From: an uncultured Fluviicola sp. | Lineage (GTDB): Bacteria; Bacteroidota; Bacteroidia; Flavobacteriales_D; Crocinitomicaceae | NCBI RefSeq assembly: GCF_902168135.1 | Contig: NZ_CABHOL010000009.1 | Coordinates: forward strand, 1-64,000 | Direction of reading: 5' to 3' | DNA: 64,000 bases | In this document: piece by piece, positions 42,787 through 51,996 of the stretch | Numbering within the stretch: the stretch's first letter is position 1 | Layout of the letters: each line of letters begins with the position of its first letter | Program-made: the position numbers and the translations under genes | Notes under the pieces: model-generated | Databases searched by the model: none | Seen by the model: only the letters and a program-made list of their open reading frames with translations | Told to the model about the DNA's origin: nothing

Positions 42787-42819
42787 CAAAGTTACGACGA
42801 AATGGAAGTGATTTCCAAA
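42787..42819 (-). promoter_or_regulatory. Promoter of the primary sigma gene
   Basis: On the minus strand TTTG (42816-42819), 21-base spacer, TAACTTTG (42787-42794), 43 bases before the start codon. Confidence 0.5.
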
Positions 42820-42919
42820 TAAAAAAGGCAGATTTTCAAGAGATTTTCACCTCTCAAAAACCATGCCTTAACAATTTTTTTATGTTTAGTCCACATTTCA
42901 GTGACTTTCCACAAGGATG

Positions 42920-43001
42920 TTTAATTGGTTCAAACAGTTAAAATGTTTAAAATGAAAATTTTTGGAACTTTTCGAACCTTTTGAACGCTTGAACAGTTTC
43001 A
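42920..43001. repeat. TTGAAC-rich palindromic repeat
   Basis: The left arm GGTTCAAACAGTTAAAATG and right arm TTTTCGAACCTTTTGAACGC can pair. It lies between htrA and the sigma gene (both minus strand). Confidence 0.6.
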
Positions 43002-43003
43002 GG

Positions 43004-44473
43004 TTACAAACCAAAACCTACGTATTCTTTTTTACCGCTTTCGGAGACAATTTCTAAAAGAACTCCGCCTTTGCTGGTGTTCAAAAGTCGTGTAAGCTGT
43101 TCCACCGATTCAACCTGTGTCTGATTGATTTTTGTAACGATATCACCCTCCGTAAGTCCGCTGGATTTTAGTTTCCCGGGCTCCAGCGTTTTTAACTTTA
43201 CCCCGTAATTAATATTCAGTTCCTTTTTTTCTTTGGCAGTAAGCTCTGCAAATGTACCTCCAAGAGCGGTTGTTTTGCTCATTTCTTCTTTTGATTTCAA
43301 AACAGTTTCACCATCTGCAGACCGCAGTAAAATCTCCTTGATGACTTCCGTTCCGTCTTCTGTGCGTAAAGTCAAATTAACCTTGTCACCAGGTCTTCTT
43401 TTTCCGATCTCTTCCTGCAGTGAAGCAACAGAGTTTACATCTCTGGATCCGACTTTCAGAATGACCCAGTTTTTCTTTACTCCGGCTTTGTCAGCACCGC
43501 CGTCTTCTGTAACAGATGAAACAAAAACACCTCTGGTAGAAGGTAATTTGTTCTTTTCTTTGATTTCCTGGCTAATATCTGAGATCTGAACTCCCAGGTA
43601 AGCGCGCTGTACGATCCCGAAATCGATAATATCGCGCATGACTTTGTTTACCAGGTTTACCGGAACCGCAAAGCTGTAACCTGTATAAGAACCTGTTTGC
43701 GAAGCAATAGCTGTGTTGATACCCATCAATTCCCCTCTTGTATTTACCAGTGCTCCTCCTGAATTTCCGGGATTTACCGCCGCATCAGTCTGGATGAATG
43801 ATTCGATAGGAACATTGGAATTGCTGGTCCTGTCGGAAAGTAAATTGATATTTCTTGCTTTGGCACTCACGATTCCCGCTGTAACCGTTGAAGTAAGATT
43901 GAATGGATTTCCAACTGCCAGTACCCATTCTCCAACGCGCAGGTCGTCACTGTTCCCGATAGCAATCGGTTTTAATCCCGGAGCATCGATCTTTAATACT
44001 GCAATATCTGTTGAAGGGTCTGTTCCGATAACAGTTGCCGTGTATTTCGAATTGTCGTTCAGAATGACTTCTATCTCAGAAGCATCCTGGATTACGTGGT
44101 TGTTGGTTACAATATATCCTTCACTGGAGACGATTACTCCCGAACCGGACCCGCTTCCGTACTGCTTGTATTCTCGTCCGCCTGTTCCCGGCCCGTAAAA
44201 GAATTCATAAAACGGATCGCGCTGAACTTGTGTGCGAACTACTTTAGTAGTCACGTGAACTACTGAGTTGATCGTGTTTTCGGAAGCTTCGACGAAAGAT
44301 GCGCCTTCTACCGGGGGCATTCCATTATAAGATACAGTTCTTGCTAAACGATTACCATCAATTACCTGTTCGGAAAGAGGAGCATCGTAGCTGCGAGATA
44401 ACAGGAAACCGAAAGCAAATGGAACCATTCCACCAACAATTCCAAGTCCTAGGTATTTCAATGAGTTGTTCAT
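43004..44473 (-). CDS. HtrA/DegP-type periplasmic serine protease
   Basis: A 489-residue protease-chaperone. An N-terminal membrane or signal segment (about 7-26) precedes a trypsin-like domain with catalytic H126 (TNNHVI), D156 (STDIAVL) and S238 (NPGNSGG). Two PDZ domains follow (about 280-385: YLGVQISDI...; about 395-489: YGVKLKTLEPGKLKSSGLTEGDIVTKINQ). Length and layout match DegP/DegQ, which degrade or refold misfolded envelope proteins. No sensor two-component genes adjoin. Monocistronic, ending at a TTGAAC repeat. Confidence 0.95.
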   Translation of the reverse strand: MNNSLKYLGLGIVGGMVPFAFGFLLSRSYDAPLSEQVIDGNRLARTVSYNGMPPVEGASFVEASENTINSVVHVTTKVVRTQVQRDPFYEFFYGPGTGGREYKQYGSGSGSGVIVSSEGYIVTNNHVIQDASEIEVILNDNSKYTATVIGTDPSTDIAVLKIDAPGLKPIAIGNSDDLRVGEWVLAVGNPFNLTSTVTAGIVSAKARNINLLSDRTSNSNVPIESFIQTDAAVNPGNSGGALVNTRGELMGINTAIASQTGSYTGYSFAVPVNLVNKVMRDIIDFGIVQRAYLGVQISDISQEIKEKNKLPSTRGVFVSSVTEDGGADKAGVKKNWVILKVGSRDVNSVASLQEEIGKRRPGDKVNLTLRTEDGTEVIKEILLRSADGETVLKSKEEMSKTTALGGTFAELTAKEKKELNINYGVKLKTLEPGKLKSSGLTEGDIVTKINQTQVESVEQLTRLLNTSKGGVLLEIVSESGKKEYVGFGL

Positions 44474-44535
44474 GACATTAAATTAGTTTATGCTAAATTT
44501 CTACGCAATTATAACAGTAATCGGAGGATGATTGT

Positions 44536-44543
44536 TACTTTTG
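44536..44543 (+). promoter_or_regulatory. Candidate -7 element for dapF
   Basis: TACTTTTG matches TAnnTTTG, 57 bases before ATG 44601, giving a longer leader than most genes here. No clear -33 box. Confidence 0.45.
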
Positions 44544-44600
44544 TGCTGTTAAAGATTGTTAAGCCCGAATGGCTTGTAACTCAATCACAGCAAAGGATAT

Positions 44601-45380
44601 ATGAATTTACGGTTTGTAAAATACCAGGGCACGGGGAATGATTTCATCATGATCGATAATCGTTCGGGTGAGTGGGACAATTTATCCGTTTCTACGATAC
44701 AGAAATTATGTGATCGTCGATTTGGAATTGGTGCAGACGGCCTGATCAAAATAAATAGTGTCGAAGGATACGATTTTGAAGTGGATTATTACAATTCGGA
44801 TGGTTCGAAAAGCTTTTGCGGAAATGGTGCGCGCTGCTCTGTGGCATTCGCCCACGAGTTGGGGTTTACATCGGATTCCGTTTCTTTTATGGCCATTGAC
44901 GGAGCGCATGAGGCTCTTAAAAAAAATGGTTTGGTCCATTTGAAAATGAATGATGTGGCGGAAATTGACGATTCTCAAAAGGAATTTGTTTTAAATACAG
45001 GATCACCTCATTTTATTCATTTCACTGAAAATTTACGCGATTTTGATATCCTGGCATACGGAAAACAGATCCGATATTCAGATAAATACAAGCAGGAAGG
45101 CATCAATGTGAATGCCATTCACCAGCTGGATAATCATACTTTTGAGATCAGAACGTATGAGCGCGGGGTAGAAGACGAAACGCTGAGCTGCGGAACCGGA
45201 GTTACTGCTGCTGCACTGGCTTTGGGGAAGAAGAATGAAATAACCGGAGATTTTGAATACAAGGTAAAATCCCGGGGAGGAGACCTTTCCATTAAGTTTA
45301 GGAATACAGGTGCAGGTTTCACCGATATTTGGCTGATCGGTCCTGCGGAATCCGTTTTTAAAGGGGAAGTGGATGTCTAA
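44601..45380 (+). CDS. dapF: Diaminopimelate epimerase
   Basis: A 259-residue cofactor-independent epimerase interconverting LL- and meso-diaminopimelate for lysine and peptidoglycan. The two catalytic thiols are C73 (SFCGNGARC) and C197 (LSCGTGVTAAA). Other signatures are FVKYQGTGNDFIMIDNR at the N terminus, FGIGADGLI, and DYYNSDGS before the first Cys. The shape is normal, slightly shorter than the E. coli enzyme. Its end overlaps the next gene by 8 bases, which probably makes that unknown protein part of the same operon. Confidence 0.97.
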   Translation: MNLRFVKYQGTGNDFIMIDNRSGEWDNLSVSTIQKLCDRRFGIGADGLIKINSVEGYDFEVDYYNSDGSKSFCGNGARCSVAFAHELGFTSDSVSFMAIDGAHEALKKNGLVHLKMNDVAEIDDSQKEFVLNTGSPHFIHFTENLRDFDILAYGKQIRYSDKYKQEGINVNAIHQLDNHTFEIRTYERGVEDETLSCGTGVTAAALALGKKNEITGDFEYKVKSRGGDLSIKFRNTGAGFTDIWLIGPAESVFKGEVDV

Positions 45381-45864
45381 ATTTGACTTTAAGTTCATTC
45401 ACAGGGACCTTCCGGACCAATTGCTTCAAAAAACATTTATCTGGATTTGGAATGCAGATAAAGTCCCGCCGCACATCGGGATTTCAGCCGGAAAAGATTA
45501 TTACAGTTTAACTTACCGGAAATCGGAGCATCTGTTAACTGCTTCTGTGCTGAAAAAAGCAAAACGCTCTGCCGTGCCTGTGGTTTTGGTGGAAATTCCC
45601 GGGGAACTGATCCGAAACGAAATTGCTTCCGTTTTTTCGAAATTCGGGCGTGCAAGCGGGGAAATAACCTGTATCTATCCGATTCGGGAAGTGATGCAGT
45701 TGGAAGGGATAAACCAGTTGGCAAATTTGCTGACTTACTTGGATTCTGAAGGCCTGATGCTTCAGGTGAGTGGTTTGAATTTACCGGAAGATTATAAAGG
45801 AATTCCCGATTATTCGATGGAAGATATTCTAAAAAGGATTGAAAGTTTGAATGGAAAACATTGA
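45373..45864 (+). CDS. Unknown protein coupled to dapF
   Basis: A 163-residue soluble protein with no signal, membrane helix or Cys cluster. Composition is mixed alpha/beta: IHRDLPDQLLQKTFIWIWNADKVPPHIGISAGKDYYSL, then a central VVLVEIPGELIRNEIASVFSKFGRASGEITCIYPIREVM. The start overlaps dapF by 8 bases. I recognise no family; the HIGISAGKDYYSL stretch might be a helpful search seed. It is likely conserved in related genomes because of the tight coupling. Confidence 0.65.
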   Translation: MSKFDFKFIHRDLPDQLLQKTFIWIWNADKVPPHIGISAGKDYYSLTYRKSEHLLTASVLKKAKRSAVPVVLVEIPGELIRNEIASVFSKFGRASGEITCIYPIREVMQLEGINQLANLLTYLDSEGLMLQVSGLNLPEDYKGIPDYSMEDILKRIESLNGKH

Positions 45865-45935
45865 TAGTAATATCCTTAATTTGCCTTTTTACAATTTAAA
45901 TAGCTATTTTAAGTAAATATGTTACTGAATATTGT

Positions 45936-46754
45936 ATGGCGAAAAAAAGGATTTTAAACGTTAATGAATCATCAATAACAGTTATTCACCAAAAAGAATC
46001 TGATTATATTAGTTTGACTGATATGGCATCTTCATTTCGCGAAGGAAGCGGACTTATTGGAAAATGGATAACGAATAAAAATACATTGGAGTATTTAGGC
46101 GTTTGGGAAAAGATAAACAATCCCGATTTTAATTACCCTGAATTCGGGGTAATTGGACAAGAGGCCGGAACAAACAGGTTTATTATGTCTGTTGGCCAAT
46201 GGATTAATCGCACAAAATCGATTGGAATGCTTGTTAAAGCGGGTCGGTATGGAGGTACTTTCGCCAATAAGGATATTGCTTTTCATTTTGCAATGTGGCT
46301 AAGTCCCGAGTTTCAAATTTACCTTGTCAATGAATTTCAACGGTTAAAAGAAGATGAAAATAATCGTTTGAAGGATGAGTGGAATTTACAACGAATTTTA
46401 GCTAAGGTAAATTATCAGATTCATACTGATGCGATCAAAGAAAATCTTATCCCCAGAGAAATTACAAAACAACAAATAAATATTGTATATGCCAATGAGG
46501 CTGACCTGCTGAATGTTGCTCTTTTTGGGATAACGGCAAAGGAATGGAGGGAAAAGAATCTCGATAAAAAGGGGAATGTTAGAGATTATGCCACTCTGGA
46601 GCAATTAGTAGTTTTAAGTAATATGGAAAGTATTAATGCTTTACTTATCGGGCAAGGTTTATCACAAGGAAATCGTCTAATTGAACTAAATAAAGTCGCT
46701 ATAACACAAATGAAATCATTGTTAGAAAGTAAAGCGATTAAGAAATTGATCTAA
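45936..46754 (+). CDS. KilA-N domain protein
   Basis: A 272-residue protein with an N-terminal KilA-N domain (about 15-120): ESDYISLTDMASSFREGSGLIGKWITNKNTLEYLGVWE, then MSVGQWINRTKSIGMLVKAGRYGGTFANKDIAFHFAMWLSPEFQIYLVNEFQRL. KilA-N is a DNA-binding module of phage and large DNA virus proteins. A helical C-terminal half (about 125-272) contains ITKQQINIVYANEADLLNVALFGITAKEWREKN. The gene looks more A/T-rich than its neighbours and has no integrase, capsid or toxin gene beside it, so it is a solitary acquired gene (a moron or defence relic) rather than part of a prophage here. Confidence 0.82.
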   Translation: MAKKRILNVNESSITVIHQKESDYISLTDMASSFREGSGLIGKWITNKNTLEYLGVWEKINNPDFNYPEFGVIGQEAGTNRFIMSVGQWINRTKSIGMLVKAGRYGGTFANKDIAFHFAMWLSPEFQIYLVNEFQRLKEDENNRLKDEWNLQRILAKVNYQIHTDAIKENLIPREITKQQINIVYANEADLLNVALFGITAKEWREKNLDKKGNVRDYATLEQLVVLSNMESINALLIGQGLSQGNRLIELNKVAITQMKSLLESKAIKKLI

Positions 46755-46893
46755 GCATGATAGATTAAGGTTATTAAGGGAAAGGGAATTATTCATCTTA
46801 GTAACTTGTTAATATTATTGTTCTGCTGCATAATATGTAAATCTCTTTTTCAGTTACATTTGAAGGCTTTTATAAGCTGATAAAACAATCGTG

Positions 46894-47436
46894 ATGAGTT
46901 TAACCGGTAAGTCTGTTTTCCTGCGTGCTGTTGAAAAAGAGGATGCAACTAAACTGATGCTTTGGGAGAATAATCCCAAACATTGGAAGATTACCGGCAC
47001 CGAAGTCCCTTTTTCTTTTTCGTCTATTTTGGAATACATTGATCAGGCACAGCATATCCGCACCCACGGACAATTGCGTTTGATGATTTGCGTGAACGGG
47101 ACCAAAGAGCCAGTCGGGGCTATCGATCTTTACCAGGTCGATTTTAAACACCTTCGTGCTGCAGTTGGGATTTTAATTGCTGATGAAGACAACAAGAATC
47201 ACGGTTATGCTTTCGAAGCTTTAACACTTCTTGAACAATATGCCACTCAGATTTTGGCTTTGCATAACCTGCATTGTTCTATTCACAGTGATAACCTGGC
47301 GAGTGTAGGTCTGTTTGAAAAAGCAGGATTTGTAAGAGTGGGAGTAAGAAAAGAATGGTACCTGGAGAAAGGTATTTGGTTGGATGAAATTTTATATCAG
47401 AAATGTCTGGAAAGAAAAGAAACAAAAAATTTGTAG
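46894..47436 (+). CDS. GNAT N-acetyltransferase (RimJ/SpeG-like)
   Basis: The product is 180 residues from ATG 46894 (MSLTGKSVFLRAVEKEDA); the adjacent GTG 46891 is less likely. The acetyl-CoA site lies in VGILIADEDNKNHGYAFEALTLLEQYA with the following LHCSIHSDNLASVGLFEKAGFVRVGVRKEWYLEKG, typical of acetyltransferase_3 (RimJ/RimL/SpeG) proteins. The substrate may be a protein N terminus or polyamine; not decidable. Its last 34 bases overlap mltG, so they are translated in different frames from one message. Confidence 0.85.
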   Translation: MSLTGKSVFLRAVEKEDATKLMLWENNPKHWKITGTEVPFSFSSILEYIDQAQHIRTHGQLRLMICVNGTKEPVGAIDLYQVDFKHLRAAVGILIADEDNKNHGYAFEALTLLEQYATQILALHNLHCSIHSDNLASVGLFEKAGFVRVGVRKEWYLEKGIWLDEILYQKCLERKETKNL

Positions 47437-48458
47437 TTGCGGCAGTTGCTGTTGTAATAATCGGTGTAGGATTGGTTTTCGGGTGGACACCCTTGATGAC
47501 CTATCTGAAAAAAACAGATAAGACGGCGCGCGTAATCATTGATAACCGCGGCTCACTGGAAGATATTGCGGCTGATTTGAAAAAAGCCGGAGTAATCAAT
47601 GATACGGATGAGTTTCTTTCTATGGCAAAATCCAAAGAGCTGACTATTGATAAAGTTGAGCCGGGAATGTACGATTTTCCTGCCGGTACATCTTACCGTG
47701 ATTTATTAAACTCACTGAGAAGCGGAAATTTTGAAGTGGAAGTGGTGGTTACATTCAATAACTGCAAAACCATTCATGATTTGTGTGTAAAAGTTTCGGA
47801 AGCCATTATGGTAGATAGCACAGAGCTGGAAAATTACATCACAGACCAGGAAACACTGAACAAATATGGATTTACATTGGAGCAGGTGCCGGCTTTATTT
47901 ATGCCGAATTCCTACCGCATGTATTACGATACCAACAAGGAAGCGTTCCTGGAGCGTATGGCGAAAGAGTTTAAGAATTTCTGGACTCCGGAACGCATGG
48001 CGAAACTGAAAGAAGTGGGACTGAAATCTCCGTCTCAGGCTGTTACCCTGGCTTCTATTGTTTATGGTGAACAATCCAAAAATGAGTCCGAATGGCCGAT
48101 TATTGCACGTCTGTACCTGAACCGACTGAATACAGGGATGAAATTGCAGTCAGATCCTACCTTTAAGTTCTGTTGGGGAGACCAGCTGGAAGGTGTTCAG
48201 CGTCTGACATACGAACACCGGAATAAAGATTGTCCTTACAATACCTATTTGTATGCGGGACTGCCTCCGGGACCAATTTCCATGCCTCCAACAGGAGTTG
48301 TGGAAGCGGTTTTGAATCCGGATAACAATGATTATTTATACATGTGTGCTCAACCCAATTATGACGGACTGCACAATTTTGCGAAAGATTATGCAGATCA
48401 CGCAAAATATGCTGCTGAATTCCAAAAGTGGTTAGCATCCGAAATTGCCAATCAATAA
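47403..48458 (+). CDS. mltG: Endolytic transglycosylase MltG
   Basis: A 351-residue peptidoglycan-processing enzyme that cuts nascent glycan strands, thought to act as a terminase near the synthesis complex. An N-terminal anchor (about 9-28) and a LysM-like region (about 41-110) precede the YceG catalytic domain. The proposed catalytic Glu is E213 in LASIVYGEQSKNESEWP; the C-terminal ends with the family motif NTYLYAGLPPGPISMPP and FAKDYADH. Length is typical. The start overlaps the GNAT gene by 34 bases. Confidence 0.93.
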   Translation: MSGKKRNKKFVVAAVAVVIIGVGLVFGWTPLMTYLKKTDKTARVIIDNRGSLEDIAADLKKAGVINDTDEFLSMAKSKELTIDKVEPGMYDFPAGTSYRDLLNSLRSGNFEVEVVVTFNNCKTIHDLCVKVSEAIMVDSTELENYITDQETLNKYGFTLEQVPALFMPNSYRMYYDTNKEAFLERMAKEFKNFWTPERMAKLKEVGLKSPSQAVTLASIVYGEQSKNESEWPIIARLYLNRLNTGMKLQSDPTFKFCWGDQLEGVQRLTYEHRNKDCPYNTYLYAGLPPGPISMPPTGVVEAVLNPDNNDYLYMCAQPNYDGLHNFAKDYADHAKYAAEFQKWLASEIANQ

Positions 48459-48461
48459 ATT

Positions 48462-49457
48462 ATGGAACGCAGATCTTTTGTTAAACTGGGGGCTGTCGGA
48501 TTAGCAGCTTCAGTTGTATCTCCCGTATTTTCAAGGGAAGAGAACTTTTTGAAAACAGAAACTTCCGAATACAACGGCGGAGCAAAAATGATTTCTACCT
48601 GGAGTCATGGTCAGCCGGCTAACCAGGCGGGCTGGAAGAAGCTTGAAGCGGGAGGAAGCTCGCTGGATGCAGTAGAAGAAGGTGCGAGGCAAACAGAGAG
48701 TGATGTAACGAATCGCAGTGTTGGGATCGGTGGAATGCCTGACCGTGAAGGTCACGTGACCCTCGATGCATGTATCATGGATTGGGAGTCGAATTGCGGA
48801 TCTGTAGGCTGCCTGGAAGGAATTGCCCATCCGATCTCCGTTGCAAAGCACATTATGCAGAACACTCCGCACGTAATGCTGGTTGGAGCCGGAGCAAAAC
48901 AATATGCGCTGAAGCATCAATTTGAAACCATTAAAACGCCGCTTCCCGAAGTGAAAAAAGAATGGGAGAAATGGAAGAAGGAACAAGCGGCAATTTCTAA
49001 AAAACCGGAAATCAATCACGAAAATCACGACACGATCGGTTTACTGGCAATTGATAAACAGGGAAGGATCAGCGGAGCTTGTACAACTTCTGGCTGGGCG
49101 TATAAACTTCCCGGGCGTTTGGGGGATTCCCCCATCATTGGTTCCGGATTATTCGTGGACCAGGAAGTAGGCGGAGCTGTAGCAACCGGTTTGGGAGAAT
49201 CCATTATCCGTATAGCCGGAGCGCATACTGTTGTGGAGTTGATGCGCCAGGGGAAAAGCCCTGAACAGGCATGTAAAGAAACGGTTCAGCGTTTGATCCG
49301 TAAACACAAGGATATGACCGGTTTACAATGTGCATTTATTGCGATAAATACCAAGGGGGAAGTCGGAGGTTTTTCTGTTTACAACGGATTCAATTATGCC
49401 TTGAAAACAAATGACCGCGACGAATTAATTGATACTCCTTTTGATCGAAAATGGTAA
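48462..49457 (+). CDS. Tat-exported N4-glycosylasparaginase / isoaspartyl peptidase
   Basis: A 331-residue Ntn-hydrolase. The N terminus MERRSFVKLGAVGLAASVV has the twin-arginine pattern RRSFVK. The mature enzyme self-cleaves before T191 in NHENHDTIGLLAID, making the Thr nucleophile. Asparaginase_2 features include TWSHGQPANQAGWKKLEAGGSSLDAVE, GGMPDREGHVTLDACIMDW and SPIIGSGLFVDQEVGGAVATGLGE. It resembles bacterial glycosylasparaginases that trim the GlcNAc-Asn bond. It overlaps the GH2 mannosidase gene by 7 bases, which fits joint breakdown of N-glycan-like material. Confidence 0.88.
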   Translation: MERRSFVKLGAVGLAASVVSPVFSREENFLKTETSEYNGGAKMISTWSHGQPANQAGWKKLEAGGSSLDAVEEGARQTESDVTNRSVGIGGMPDREGHVTLDACIMDWESNCGSVGCLEGIAHPISVAKHIMQNTPHVMLVGAGAKQYALKHQFETIKTPLPEVKKEWEKWKKEQAAISKKPEINHENHDTIGLLAIDKQGRISGACTTSGWAYKLPGRLGDSPIIGSGLFVDQEVGGAVATGLGESIIRIAGAHTVVELMRQGKSPEQACKETVQRLIRKHKDMTGLQCAFIAINTKGEVGGFSVYNGFNYALKTNDRDELIDTPFDRKW

Positions 49458-51928
49458 GATCCGCTCTTTTAGCTGTCTTGATTTTTTGGACAAGCCACAT
49501 GATAGGACAAACAAATTTATCCTGGAAAGTACAGCATCCGGTTTCCAAAGCATGGATCCGGCTTGGTGAAAAAGGATCTGTTCAGGAAGCCTTAATTGCA
49601 GCCAAGCAGCTTCCGGACCCTTTTGTGGGGATGAACGAAGATAAGTTTATGTGGATTGAGGACCATCAATGGACGCTTGAATCGGAGTTTTTTCTGACAG
49701 AATCAGACCTCAAACAATTTATTGAACTGGATTTCCCCAGCGTAGATACTTATGCTTCCATCTTTTTGAACGGGAAACCGGTCGCTGAAACCAATAATGC
49801 GTTTGTTCATTACCGCTTTGATGTGATGGACAAAGTTATTGCAGGCAAGAACCAGCTGAAAGTTGTTTTTACGCCGCCGATCATGTACCAAAAACCGCGA
49901 ATGGCAAAGGTTGGGGTAACACTTCCTGCTCCGAATGATGTTGGCAGGACAAAAGTAGCCCCTCACTGTAGAAAACCGCAGTACCAGTTTGGTTGGGACT
50001 GGTCTTTGAGGATGCTGACGATGGGGTTCAATGAACCGGCCAAAGTGATTGTTTATTCCTCAAATCGCGTACTGGCAAATTATTCAAACACATTGGAAGT
50101 GAGCGATGAGCAGGCTGTTTCGGAATTTACACTGCTGTTGGCGAAAGAAACTTCGGAATCGTTTACCTGGAAAAGTAAGCTGTTCGGAGACCAAATTCTT
50201 AAGAGTGATAACAAGCATTTAAAGCGTACGGAAATCATTTCAAATCCGAAATTGTGGTGGCCCAGAGGCCAGGGAGATGCCCATTTATATGAGGATCATT
50301 GGATTTTGCAAAATGAAAAAGGGGATGTCATTTTGGAAAAAAACGTCCGTTTCGGATTGAAAAAGGTGGAATTGATACAGGAAAAAGACCAATGGGGAAC
50401 ATCTTTTCAGATCAAAGTAAACAACCGTCCGGTTTTCTGTAAAGGTGCGGATTACATCCCGGATGATATTTTCCCGGCACGCATTACGGATGAAAAACTG
50501 AGAAATGCGGTCAAGACCATGCTGGATTGCAATTTTAACATGGTGCGTATCTGGGGTGGTGGATTTTACCCGAGAGAATCGTTCCTGGAAGCCTGCGATG
50601 AAGGCGGATTAATGGTTTGGGAGGATTTTATGTTCGCTTGCGCCATGTATCCCGGAACAGAGGATTTCTTAGCGAATGTAAAAACGGAGTTGGACCAGCA
50701 GATTCCGAGATTGGCTTCTCACGCTTCTTTGACTTTGTTTAATGGGAACAATGAAGTGGATGTAGCCTGGAAAAACTGGGGATTCCAGAAAGATTACAAG
50801 TTGTCGAAGAAAGATGAAGCCGTCATTAATTCCTTTTACCGGAAATTATTCAAAGAACTGATCCCACAGACGATCAAAGCTTACTCCCAAATACCATACG
50901 AGCATACTTCGCCTTTGAGCAACTGGGGAAACGAACAGTTTTATAACGATGGAACCCAGCACTACTGGGGAGTTTGGCACGGAACGGATCCGATTGAGGA
51001 TTTTGGACGAAAATCAGGACGTTTCAATGCAGAGTACGGGTTTCAGTCATTCCCGGAATTGGCAACTTTGTCTTCATTCAGCAAACCTGTAGATTGGAAA
51101 CTGGACAGTCCGTTGATGAAAATGCGTCAGAAAAGCTATGTTGGAAACAACATGATTGCCAAACATTCGGACCTGCTTTACGGTAAAACGGCAGATTTCC
51201 AGCGTTTCGTGTATTTTTCACAGCTTACACAGGCGAAAGCAGTGGGCATTGCAGTGGTTGCCCATCGGACTACTTTTCCAAGATGCGCCGGAACACTTTA
51301 CTGGCAATTCAACGACTGCTGGCCGGCACCGACCTGGAGTAGCATCGACTATTACGGAAGATGGAAAGCTCTTCAGTACCAGGTGAAGCAGGATTTTAAA
51401 GATGTAACGATTGCTGCCCGTATAGATACGCTCGGAAAGGAAAAGTACGTATTGATCTCAGATATCCCGACAGGATTTTTGTGTGAAATAGAAGCGGAGA
51501 TCTATGATTTCCAGGGAAAGGTTCTGGATACATTAAAATGCCGTCAGGCCATCGCTTATCCGCATTCTGTGGAATTATTTCCGCAGGAGCTGAGTGCATT
51601 CCGGGGAAAGGATTTTGCAGTCAACTTTAAATGGAAGGATGAGACAGGGAAAACCTGCGAACGCTTGTTTATTCATGATTTACTGCCGGAGAAACAAGTT
51701 CCGGTTATGGAGCCTTTGGTAACGGTTGAATCACTTGACCCGGAGACGGGAACAGGAGTGGTGATTATTGAGAACCAAACGATCCTGAAAGATTTTTGGT
51801 TTACGTCCAGGGAAGGTAAAGTAGTGATGGACCAAAACTTTGTTCATTTACTGCCCGGTAAGCACCGATTTGAGTTTATTTTCGAAGGAAAACTGACAAA
51901 AGATTCTTTTTTTTGGTTTTATCGTTAA
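49451..51928 (+). CDS. GH2 beta-mannosidase-like glycosidase
   Basis: An 825-residue secreted glycoside hydrolase of family 2 with a signal peptide (about 1-20). Domains in order are a jelly-roll sugar-binding fold (about 25-205), an immunoglobulin-like domain, a TIM barrel (about 320-660) and C-terminal beta domains. The acid/base is E435 in NGNNEVDVAW and the nucleophile E528 in RFNAEYGFQSFPEL, the latter phrase typical of beta-mannosidases. GWDWSLRM, WWPRGQGDAHLY and IWGGGFYPRESFLEACDE are further signatures. The likely substrate is a beta-mannoside; with the glycosylasparaginase upstream, N-glycan core mannose is plausible. Confidence 0.92.
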   Translation: MVRSALLAVLIFWTSHMIGQTNLSWKVQHPVSKAWIRLGEKGSVQEALIAAKQLPDPFVGMNEDKFMWIEDHQWTLESEFFLTESDLKQFIELDFPSVDTYASIFLNGKPVAETNNAFVHYRFDVMDKVIAGKNQLKVVFTPPIMYQKPRMAKVGVTLPAPNDVGRTKVAPHCRKPQYQFGWDWSLRMLTMGFNEPAKVIVYSSNRVLANYSNTLEVSDEQAVSEFTLLLAKETSESFTWKSKLFGDQILKSDNKHLKRTEIISNPKLWWPRGQGDAHLYEDHWILQNEKGDVILEKNVRFGLKKVELIQEKDQWGTSFQIKVNNRPVFCKGADYIPDDIFPARITDEKLRNAVKTMLDCNFNMVRIWGGGFYPRESFLEACDEGGLMVWEDFMFACAMYPGTEDFLANVKTELDQQIPRLASHASLTLFNGNNEVDVAWKNWGFQKDYKLSKKDEAVINSFYRKLFKELIPQTIKAYSQIPYEHTSPLSNWGNEQFYNDGTQHYWGVWHGTDPIEDFGRKSGRFNAEYGFQSFPELATLSSFSKPVDWKLDSPLMKMRQKSYVGNNMIAKHSDLLYGKTADFQRFVYFSQLTQAKAVGIAVVAHRTTFPRCAGTLYWQFNDCWPAPTWSSIDYYGRWKALQYQVKQDFKDVTIAARIDTLGKEKYVLISDIPTGFLCEIEAEIYDFQGKVLDTLKCRQAIAYPHSVELFPQELSAFRGKDFAVNFKWKDETGKTCERLFIHDLLPEKQVPVMEPLVTVESLDPETGTGVVIIENQTILKDFWFTSREGKVVMDQNFVHLLPGKHRFEFIFEGKLTKDSFFWFYR

Positions 51929-51961
51929 CTCAAATTAATAAGTATTTTTAACGAGATAAAT

Positions 51962-51992
51962 TTTGTAAATAATACCACGGTAATTAATTTTG
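51962..51992 (+). promoter_or_regulatory. Promoter with perfect consensus spacing
   Basis: TTTG at 51962-51965, 19-base spacer, TAATTTTG at 51985-51992, 4 bases before the MarR ATG. It is the best match to the Bacteroidota consensus in the window and implies a near-leaderless mRNA. Confidence 0.65.
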
Positions 51993-51996
51993 TGTC

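Noticed and set aside
45936-46754. Prophage around the KilA-N gene
   Set aside because: Neighbours on both sides are core genes, and no integrase, capsid, tail or lysis gene is in the window.
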